Positions 25,321 to 36,177 of a DNA stretch of 48,090 bases are shown here, piece by piece. Numbering within the stretch: position 1 is the first letter of the stretch; each line of letters opens with the position of its first letter. The stretch is taken from the NCBI GenBank assembly GCA_013365325.1, contig JABVXV010000415.1, positions 1 through 48,090 of the forward strand. Direction: 5' to 3'. The notes under the pieces are model-generated. The model was not told the origin of the DNA. It made no database searches and saw only the letters and a program-made list of their open reading frames with translations. The stretch is from Dipetalonema caudispina. Taxonomy: Eukaryota; Nematoda; Chromadorea; Rhabditida; Onchocercidae. Made by a program: the position numbers and the translations under genes.

Positions 25321-26030
25321 TAATCGCTCATTTTATATGGTACCTTTTTTTTTTTTCAAATGAAAATTCGATTATTCAGTAATCCGCCTTTCATGAATGA
25401 ATGAATTTTTGTGCTTGAATTTCTGTTAATCATTTATTTTTTTTTTGTTCTTAATTCCTCTTTTTTTTTACGAGATTTAAAAATTCTATACTGTATTGTT
25501 TTCATAAGCCAACGAAGCATTACAAACATTAATTTCAACAATTGTTTATATTTTATTACCAATTATAACTTCTATGCAGTGATTATTTAATAATATCATA
25601 TCGATATACTGGATGAATTAAATTATTTTGTGCAATCGATCGAACGAACTACCGTATTCTGAAATGATCCTTTCATAAATGGGTATACTGCTGAATAAAA
25701 TTTCGGCACTTTTTTTTTTTTTTTCTGATGGCAGCATTTCGTATCTGCAAAATATACGAGTAAAAAAGTGTAGATGTATTTTTTTTTTCTTCTTTTTTTT
25801 GTTGTTGTTGAGAATTGGGGGGAGAATAGGGAAATAGGCGAAAAAGCTCGGCCAGGACTGAGAAACGATTGGCTGTCGTGAAACCTAATGAAGAAAAGAG
25901 TTTGGCCTGTGTTTCTCGATATATTCAAAAAGAAGAGGGCCTATGACGTGTAGAAAAGTGTTAGGATTAACAAATCACGCCCAAAGCATAGAGTGAATGC
26001 CCCTTTTAGGATCCTCCCTCTCTTGTTACC

Positions 26031-26036
26031 TATATA
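26031..26036 (+). promoter_or_regulatory. Possible TATA element for mbr-1
   Basis: TATATA sits in a locally GC-rich context (TTACCTATATAGGCTGCGCA), about 280 bases upstream of the first mbr-1 ATG. In such AT-rich DNA a TATA match is weak evidence; the unusual GC-rich flank is the only reason to list it. Confidence 0.25.
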
Positions 26037-26313
26037 GGCTGCGCACAGGCACGGCATTGCAGGCTATTTCTAAACGAAAGAATCTAATCACAAATTTCAT
26101 TACATATACACCTGTGTTAATCTATCCCCTCATCCCTAGCCTATTCTAATTTTCAAAGTAATGTATTAACTATTGCACCACCATAGCATGCATCACGCAG
26201 CTGTATGGATACATTGTATAAATTGCTGAAAGCTTAATTTGGCTGTTTCGTCTTGATAATCAGCAAGATTTCAACGTATCGAAAATCCTTATCCTACCTC
26301 GTTTCCATTATCA

Positions 26314-29300
26314 ATGAAACGCTGCGGATCACGTTGCCTTGCAGAACGAAGAAATCAATGTCGTGAACTCCAAAAGTGGAGTCGTTGCCTTTTGACTATG
26401 ATTGGTATGCTAATTCTTTTTTCCATTTATCTTTACTTATTAACTTTTATCAATCATTTCAACTTTCTCATTATCGATATCATTGAATGAGTTAATGAAA
26501 AATAAGTGTCAAGCATTGGTAAATTTCACCTTAGTTAGAAAAAAAAAAAAACTCAGCAATTATGATTGTGGCGAAAAACAAAAAAAAAAAAAAAAAAAAC
26601 AATAAATTACGATTTAAGTTAAATTTTAATTATACACATTTGAATGTTGTTCGTTAGTGCCACGCAACCAATAGTGATATAAATATATGCCGGTTGAGAC
26701 TGGATACTTAAGCTTCGCCTAAGAAACTTTATTCTGGCAGTAGTCAAATTTGTTTCATGTAATTTTGTTCGCTGATCAGTTTAATAGGCTTTGAAATAAT
26801 CTAACCACTATATTCTGACAAGCTATTCAATCGAGCAAACTACAGGAATACAAACTTTACTGAATGAAAGATTTCCAGCGTTTTCTGTTAAGTGTGAAAC
26901 AACTGATTTGCCACATGTTGAGAAATAATTTGCTGAGCAAATTAAAATAACCGAATCTTTATTTTTTAATTTTTTTTTTCTTAAAGGGAATTAATTTTTT
27001 TTTCCCTTCAAATCTCTCATTTCTTTTAATCACAATATAATATTTCACAATTCATCTAACAAACATTCATTGTACCCGTACTCATGCACTCCTTTATTTT
27101 CAGAATTTCATTCCCTCCTACTACCTTTTATATTTTCTAGGTAAAATACGTTACCTCTGCCATTTAGTTATATATCCAAATTGTTCTATGTTGTCTAATT
27201 AAAATTTTTGGGACGAATTTTACAAGAATTTCATGAAAATGTTACTATCAAACAATATGTTGAATTTGTCATAAGCTTTTTCTTCATTAAAAATTTCATT
27301 AAAAACATGTATGTATATGGAATATGTAAGATCATGATCAATAAGATGCTTTCTATACACGAATTATGTTATCTTCTTAACATTATCCCTCCATTTTGAT
27401 CATAATCACTTAGAATAATCGGATCATGATCAACACAATTAATTAAGCTGCCATAATAATCAATAAATAATTTTCCATCAGTTATGCATCAGAAATTTCT
27501 TCTTTTTATCATCAGGAATGCGAAAGTTGCAAATGAAAAGAACATGAAAACTTTGATTTGACGTTCTTCTTGTTTTTGACACCTAAAAAGGACAATCCCA
27601 TAGTTGAGCGATACATTGTTGCAATTTTTATCCTTTTTTTTTTTTTTTTTTTTTGATAGGAAGAAAAGAGGCGGAAAGAGAAATGAAGGAGAAAAGAGAG
27701 AGAGAGAGAGAAATGATGATGAATTGAAGGGAACAAATAAGTTTAACTCTTTTATCACTTGACCTTTCATGCCCAGTAAGCTTTTCATGGTATTGACAAG
27801 TTTTCTGAGAGAGGAAAAAAAGGACAAGGATGTCTTTAGTTAGCATGGTTGATGATAGTTTAGTTTTTATATTTGAAGTGGTGGGAGGAAGTTGGAAGGT
27901 GATAATATGGAGTTGTATTTTGTTCCATAGCTTCGGGCATCGGTGACGACGGCTGCGGTGGCTTTGGATGGATCATTAGCGTTCCATAGCAACCGGGGGG
28001 GAGGAGGGGGGTATCGGCCCCATGTAATTTGGCGGTGCAGACACACATACACACACATACAGACACACACACACACACCCATATATATATATATATACAT
28101 ATATATACACACATAACACACTACTTCATTAATTGGAACCGGCAAACAGCGATATATAACATAGATATATTCAAGCAAAGTAATTTCTTTAGTTCTTTAA
28201 TGCCATACATATAAACTATATTCGATCCTACCCTCCTTTTCCTTTTAGGTTACCATCCAGTAACAAAATTCTTTTGAAGTAACACTAAAAATTATAAAAT
28301 TCAGAAATACTTTGTATGCATAATATATCACTTAATAATAAATCAAAATCATACCATTTTATGATACTTCAACAGGTATACATAGAATTTTTCATCTGAT
28401 CATAGCAAATGGAATAAATGTTTGATCCATAGATTATTGATTCCATTGTTACCTAATAGGAATAATAAGATAAAAGATTAATGATAAAATTGTTTTTAAT
28501 TTCTTGATTAAAATTCATCACAGATTGTCATATTTACAAATATATGCAATGAGACATAGTAATTTTTCTAAAAATTTCAACTTTATAACAGATGAAGAAA
28601 AAGGAAAAGAAAGGAAAGATAGAAAAGAAAAAGATGGGTAAAATAAAAAAAAAATTGTTTATAGTTGTGATCATGGAAAATGCGAATGAAACATGCTTGA
28701 TGCAATTGGGAGAATTTAAAATAATAGGATTCCAAAATTTTCTTTAATCATATCCCATTTTTATTGCCTATCAAATTTTTTAAACTACTACACCTTCCCT
28801 TCATCAAAATTAGCGATAAAATGGTATTTTCTTAAAGTTCCTTTTGATATGCTAAAATTTCGTTTAAAAGACATATAGTAGTTTGTATTATAATTTTCAT
28901 ATTAATTAACCAAAAACATGAAGCAAATTTTCTTAGATAATAAAAACGGCTAAACGACCATCATCTCATTAAATATCAATTGATTTTCAAATGATAGCAT
29001 GCAAACGGTATAATTTCTATATTAATTAACCAAAAAAAAAATTAGCAATTAACATTTAGATACTGCCTAATCGATTTTCATACATTTCATAGCATAAGCT
29101 TTTTCATTTCCCCGCCCAATTCCCTATCTTTATCATCAAATTTTGATATAGTTTTAGGATACAATTTCATTTCAAATCTTTTTGACAATAATACTAACAA
29201 TCGTTTGTCATGGCATACGATTTTACAAAAATTTTAATTAATTTGAGAAAAAGAAAAAAGAAAAAAAAATTTTGCAAATTCATTACATTCATTAAATGAT

Positions 29301-32300
29301 TCTAAATGACCAATCTTATTTGTGATAAATGAGAAATCAAAATGCTAGTCATTTGTGTCATAATAATAATAATAACACGAATTGCATTAATGAAATATTT
29401 TCATCGTATTTCTTTTTGTTTTATTTAGTAAACATATATTATATTGTAGTGAGAAATAAAAAAAATTCTTAAAATGAAATGAAACTTTTTGTCAATACGT
29501 AATGCATACTAATAGTATTTTAAGACTTTTAAATTTCAAGCAATTTTCTTTTTGTCTTTCAAATATTATCATTTCCCATTAATCGGTCAATACAGACGTT
29601 TGTTGAAAATTACTATGCTTGCTCTATATCACGTACCAAAGCCAATCAAACAGAAATTCATTTCAATTAAAATGCTTAATTCCTTAATTAAAATTACAAT
29701 ACTTAAGCAAAGTATTTGGATTACAAATCGCGAAGTTTTCCTCGTTGAGCGCTATTTTTGCCAATAGTAAATCTAATTCGAACTTCTTCCAATTATTTAT
29801 TCACCTAATAGGCAAGAAAACACTTTAAGCTAATTAGCAATCGCAATCTAGCAACCTTATTCAGGTTATAAACCTAACGAAATTATGCGGACTAATTTAA
29901 GTATTAAAAGCTAGAATTGAGGATCAAACAGCATTTGTTTTGGCTTTTCTTTTATTGCGATAGCGAAGTTATCTTGTTTGAGAATTATTTCAAAATTCTA
30001 TCCGGTTATCATTTTCGAGGTTTGCAATGTTGGAAGCAGCAAAAGACATATTAATGATGAATTACAGATTTGATCAAGTTACAATAAATGATTCAATTCA
30101 ATATAAAAATATAATTTCAAGCAGAAACGACCTATTGTAGAGCTCAAATATTGATGTTAAAATATGTTTATATTGAAATATTGTAACAATATTATTTAAT
30201 ATTATCACTGAACAATCAAAATTTCAAAAGAAGCACCTTATCATTTCTAATATTTTGTTTATAAGAGATTAATTGGTGATTTAAAAGGATGCAATCTATT
30301 AATTTAAATTTTTACAGAAGAATAATAGGTTTGATGAAATGAAAGCCAGCATATATCCAAATCAAAGTGCTTATTTTGAAAAGTTTCTTAACAATTACAC
30401 ATCATTTCATAGTTCGAGTATGTATCTAACTTTATATCAAATTTGTTAAACCCTTATAATTACTTGTTTTCGATTATTATTACGTCCAAATTATTCTAAA
30501 TTTCCTTAATTATTTGTCTTAAATTAATTTGGTATCTAGTTATTTACATATTTTAAATTATTTAATATCAATTATTATATATGACGATCTATCTTCATAA
30601 TTGTTATTTTCTAATGTTTTACTGTAGCGTAATATTTGATGGCTAATTAACCAACAATATTAGCTAAAAATTCTTGAGACTGAATGAGGACTGAATGCTA
30701 TAACATTACTGTACAAAGCAACAATGATAATAACAAATTTTGAATTCTTTAACAAAAACCAATTCCTACTTTGTAATTATCCTTTTGCAATTGTTAATTA
30801 TACTGCACCATTATACAATGCAATCACTTAATAATACAACATCATATGATAGCATATAAAATTTCCAAATTGTAGGAAAGCGATGTTGATGATTGGTTAA
30901 GAAGAATAATTATAAGTAATTCAATTTTTCAACTTTGAATTTCAATCTTTTTTTCCTGTCAACAAATCAATTCCGATTAACAAAGCGATGATATAATTTC
31001 CCAAGTGTTGATGACCGTAATTTTATTATCGCACTGCTTTATATGATTGTGCTTTTGGGGTTTGAAAGATTGGATGAATTGTATCAATGGCACATCATGA
31101 TAATGAAGTTTTGGTGAATGTAAGCAAGTGTTTAAATGGAGGGTAAGAAGAGGGTAATAATAGGAGGGGGAGATAGGGAGGTGAGGAAAGTAAAAGATAG
31201 GATCCAGGGAAGGTTTAGTTCATGTTATGGATGCTTGGTTGGTTGAGTAGGCCCTCTTCGTTTTGAATGGAAAACGGATGGATAGGATGTTAACCAAATG
31301 ATAGGAAGGAGTAGAGGGCGAGAATTATTAATCAGTAGTGTGAGAGGGCGAAGAGGTAGGATGGAAAGGAAGGAGTTGAAAAGGTTCCCTCTTTAGTTCT
31401 AGAGAGATAGATAGTTTCTTGTCTTCTCCTGAGCTTAGGCTTATTTCTCTCCCATCTTGCAGCAGTGACGAATAATTAATTGGAGATATTAGAATCGAGA
31501 AGCAAAACGCTTTCCTGAAAATACTTCATCGGGACTTCATTCCAAAGTTGCTAAACAGCACAGTTTGTGATAAATCCCTCTTGTTTCATCCTGGATGATC
31601 CTCTCTCATCGCAAAAATCCCTTACATCCTCTTACATTTGAAATTAGCCAAAACTCCTACAATGCTTACATCCTCTTTCATAAAGCCAGTTGCTAGACAA
31701 AAACTTCTCTCTTTTTTTTTTTGTTTTCTTTTTTTATGTCCCTATGCTCCCCAAATGAGATACACTCTTCAATTTTCTGTCCCTTTCCCCACTTCAACCA
31801 GCTAATTTTGCAAATAATCCGACAAAATCGACCAATAACCTATTCCTTTTTTTTCTGTTCAAAAAAAAAAAAAAGAATTTGACGGTTTCTGAAAAAGGAG
31901 TAAGGCTTGATGAAAGAAAGATAAGCTTTTTTCAGTTTTTTTTTTCCTCTCTCGCAAAACTTGAAAAATATTGAAAGAAATGATATAGAAGAATTTGGAC
32001 ATCAAAATTTTATCAAACAAATTTTTGTACTGATATTGGAATACATAAATTTTCTGATTCATAGCTTTTTTCTTTCGTGATTCGATCATAAAATGACATT
32101 GGACTTTTTTTTTTAATGTTGAAACTTTGATGTTTTTTTTTTTTTTGTGTTTACACTAAACTCTTATCAGAAATGACCATCAAGCACGGATATCATGGTT
32201 ATCGGATATAGCCCATGCTATTCTTAAACTAAAAGCTCAAATCAATTAAATAGCAATAAGATAAATGAGTCAAAATGGGTCTTTCTTCTTGTGGCCCTAT

Positions 32301-34233
32301 CAGTCCAGTCATTAATTTTAATAATGTCCCACTGCTACTTCCCTTAAATGTCTTCTTATAGACAAACTATCCATGCTTGTTTCTATTTCAGGAACTCAGA
32401 TTAATTAAAAAACTTTGGTCATCCTGAGAGGAAAGTATTAGTTTCCAGAAAAAATGTAGATACCGGAGTATAGATCAATACCAAAGATCTCTGTCGTAAA
32501 AAAAAAAAAACAAGAATTAAAAGATTTTTCGTAAATATTATGTAAATTCAATAAAATTATTGTGGCTGAATAAACGAATAGCAAAGTCTTAGTAGAATGA
32601 AATCTATGACAAGCAGAACATCATCTGGGAAATTTTAATAAGAAGTATATTGATCATAGAAAAAAAATTACTCATTTTATACCATAAAATGGCAAAAATT
32701 CAACGAAAGATGAAAACAATTAACAGCCTTTAGAAAGTTGTTTATCAATTTCAAACAAGTTATATTTCCCACGACTAAGTTTAGATATTTTTGAAATACA
32801 AAGTTTTAAATTTAAATCTTTAAAAATTGATTTTTAGAAATCAAAGTACTGGAAACATTATAAGCTTTAATTAACTTAATGGAATTGAAATAAAATGGTT
32901 ATTATATCTGGATGCGCAGATTCTTTGGCTTATGAGGACTCTTCCATGCTAATTTGAATCTTCAAGCATAGATACTCTGAATAATGAACATGACCCTGTA
33001 ATCATTAATCCAAGAGCTCGAATCAATTAAAAGGCGATGAGAGGACTGAAACAAAATGTGCCAATTTGTGGCCCTGTCGATCAAATGTTGCATTTTAATG
33101 ATGCCTAAGGCTGCTTCTTGGCCCGCTATAGCTTTCTGACAAATTATTCCTATTTCTATCCCACTTACCCAAATTAATTGCACATTCCATACGCTTCCTC
33201 CTACTTATTTTATCAAAATGCAAAAAATAAGTCTATTCGCTAACAATCATACATTCGATAACTTTCAAAACATCTAATTAATTACCTCTAAAAATTACGA
33301 GATAATATAACTACTTGTTGCTATTTCTTGTTTACATTTTTAATTATCAAAAATTAAGGAAACTGGCTTTGTTACTCAATTTCTATCAATTTGAGAATTG
33401 CCCGAAACTGTAAAATGTCAAGAACAGTTGGTCATCAACTAAATTTTTAACGATTCTAGCAGGTTTCACTTGATTGCATATTTCAAATTTTATTAAAAAT
33501 CAAACGATTGGCCTTTTCATACACTATGAATGCATTTGCCTTTCATACACTATGAATCCGATTAGTTCTTATTCTTAACTAATTTTGGTGTGAATTTTAA
33601 CTGAGCCAATCTGTTCATTAAACACTTCCCAAATGATCTTCTGGTATATCGATGACATCCCTATGATGGCTTACTTATATCATATGATCATCTCGAATAA
33701 ATTTCTGCTACAACTGCATTTCTCAATGAGTTTGACAAAAACTTACTAATGCTTACAAGCAATAGTTAAATAATCTGAGTTCAGCGATATATGGCAATTT
33801 AGCTGCTGTAACAATCAATGTTTATGAGGTGAAATCATCGGGGATTACCCGATCCTTTTATGCCAGATATTTCTTGATGATAGGATGCCGGGCCACTTTC
33901 GCATCATAGCCAATCGAGCTGGTAGTTGAACGATAACAACAACCAAACTAAATCATTTCATTATTTTATTAAATCCATCCTATCCGATCATTTCAATTTG
34001 TCAATTCCTCATCAATAATAATATATATCAAATTGTTTATTCAAAATGAGAATTATTCCAAAAAATATGCAAAAGTTTGATAAGTTAGGCGGAGAAAAGG
34101 GAGATGGGAAGAGTAAGAGGTTTAGGAAGATTGTCATGGCAACGAAAAATTAATATTTGAGACTATGCCCGTTTTCAATCTCGGCAATAATTTCTTACTG
34201 TTTTACCAACTCTACCAAATGATTTTAATAAAC

Positions 34234-34291
<58 letters not shown>

Positions 34292-36146
34292 CTGAACGAT
34301 TATTTTGATTTCTTCGTAATTACAATCGAAAAAACTTAAGAATTTCCAAAAATTATCAAATAATTCAATGTACAGAATTACCGCTTATCATAGAGCAAAA
34401 AAATTACCCTGAGCCAAGTAGACAGAACAACTTTGAAGGAAAAAAAAAATTGAATTTTGGGACGAAAAATTGATGCCGCATTGAAGAGGATGAAATTAAT
34501 TTAGAAATAAGTTCCACTCTACAATAGCTAAATTAGCATAATGAACTAATCGACCTTCTTCCTCTTACAAATAGCTCATTCGTTGTTTCAACCAATGATT
34601 TCTTCTCTTCATTGCTAGCTATAACAATGACAAAAATGTATGAATTTATAAAAATTCATTCAATCCCAATTTCCTTAATTATTTTTTCTCCTCAACTTTT
34701 TCAAATTTATCAAATCTCATCCAATTTGGTATTTAGTAAATTTATCAGTGTATGCGTTATAATAAAATCCTAAATGAATTGGACGACTTCATAAGGTACT
34801 TACGTATCCCTCTGTAAATAAGTCACTTTACGCCTTATACCCTGACAAATAATCCTCTATTATAGCATCATAATACGTAAAACATCATAATCAAAGATAA
34901 AATATTATTTATCATTTCATATTTTATCACTTTTCATCCTTCATTAGTCTGTATCACTAATGGGATGACTCACAATAAAGCTGCAACAGGTCCCCACGAA
35001 ATAGTAATTTTGTAATTCGATACATCATATTATTTTACTTTTTTCGAAAGTAATGTTACAGTTGTTTTTTTGAAAATGGTTATTTTCGCGTTTAAACATT
35101 CTCCTACAATGTCAATATTTTTACATTTATGAAAATAATATGATATGGTACCAATATTCCAGCAATTTTTTAAAATTAATGCAACACTTCTACTATTTTA
35201 AGTCAATTGTCTATAAAAGATATCAAATTTCATTCCATCCTAAATTATTATATTTTGGAATTGTCCACTAATTCAGAAGAAGTATCGTTGATAAAGTCTA
35301 TAATCTGGCTAAATTTTAACATTCAATAGCAAAAGAAAAATGATAATTCCAAGAGAGAAAGGAGAGAATAATGAAGAAAGGGAGAGAGAAAAAGAGGGAG
35401 AAAAAGAGAGAGAGGGAGAGAGAAATAGGATGAAATAGACAAGAAATCTTTTAGCAATACAATGAAAGCGAAGATGCGTCAGGCAAATTGCATTCGTTAT
35501 AAGGCAACAAATTGTTTTCAGTATATGTTAATTGGATGTGGTGGAAAATTGCTTAAAAAATTTGTTGAATCGCTGGAAATTACTGAGAAACCACTCATTT
35601 TATTTCATTTCATTCCATTTCATTTCCTTTTAACCGATTCAAATAATAGCGCAAAACTGATCCTTTTTTTTTTTTTTTTTTTTAGAAAGAAAAAATAAGG
35701 AAAAAACACTTTTGATCGAAATCAAAAATCAATTTATTTCAGTATATGCTGAAATATTTGACATCCGCCATGTGTTTGTTTGTTTTCTATTAATTAAAAT
35801 TTAAGAATGTTTTGAAATATGATTTGTTAAAATGTTGGGAATTATAATACAATTATTTCTCATTCATTCAGAAATTCAAAGATCTAACGACAAGGTTCTA
35901 GCAAACATTTCAATTTCACATTAGACAAATCACCACTTAGACTACTTAGCTTTTTAAAAATTAAAGGTATATCGAATATTCGAATTTTCTAATTAATTTC
36001 TGGCAGAAATAAAAAAAAAAAAAAAAAAGAGATATTACCTTAAACTGAGCAAAAGCAAGCAAAAGTTTGCAGAAGGTTTTAATTCAAGAAGTGATCAAAC
36101 ATCACTGAAATAATTTTTCTTCTTAATACTTTTTCTATCAGTTCTC

Positions 36147-36177
<31 letters not shown>

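Larger units (their letters stand above)
19237..26313. other. Divergent intergenic region between two transcription-factor genes
   Basis: About 7 kb without any exon I can support, between a minus-strand homeobox gene and the plus-strand mbr-1. Much of it is AT-rich with poly-A/poly-T tracts. It also contains islands of clearly higher GC and complexity: about 20870-21040, 21330-21560, 22385-22565, 25086-25330 and 25840-26240. The two genes are transcribed away from each other, so both promoters must lie here unless unseen 5' exons exist. The islands are the natural candidates for conserved regulatory elements, which is inference from composition only. Confidence 0.6.

Noticed and set aside
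16978..26313. CTGTCA/TGACAG words (for example near 18375 and 23097) as possible MEIS autoregulatory sites
   Set aside because: Six-base matches are expected many times by chance; no composite PBX-MEIS site was found, so nothing can be claimed.
27489..28178. Several overlapping open frames on the minus strand and one on the plus strand
   Set aside because: They are products of poly-A, GA and CA/TA repeats, have no family similarity and lack splice context.
32962..33183. 73-codon open frame on the minus strand
   Set aside because: It coincides with duplicated block copy B, but the same frame in copy A has several stops, so it is not a conserved coding frame.
35462..35698. Open plus frame (MKAKMRQANCIRY...) with an internal TTTTCAG acceptor, considered as a missing MBR-1 exon
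   Set aside because: The segment after the acceptor does not match the E93/LCOR domain, no suitable donor in a compatible phase was found, and the tail is poly-T derived.
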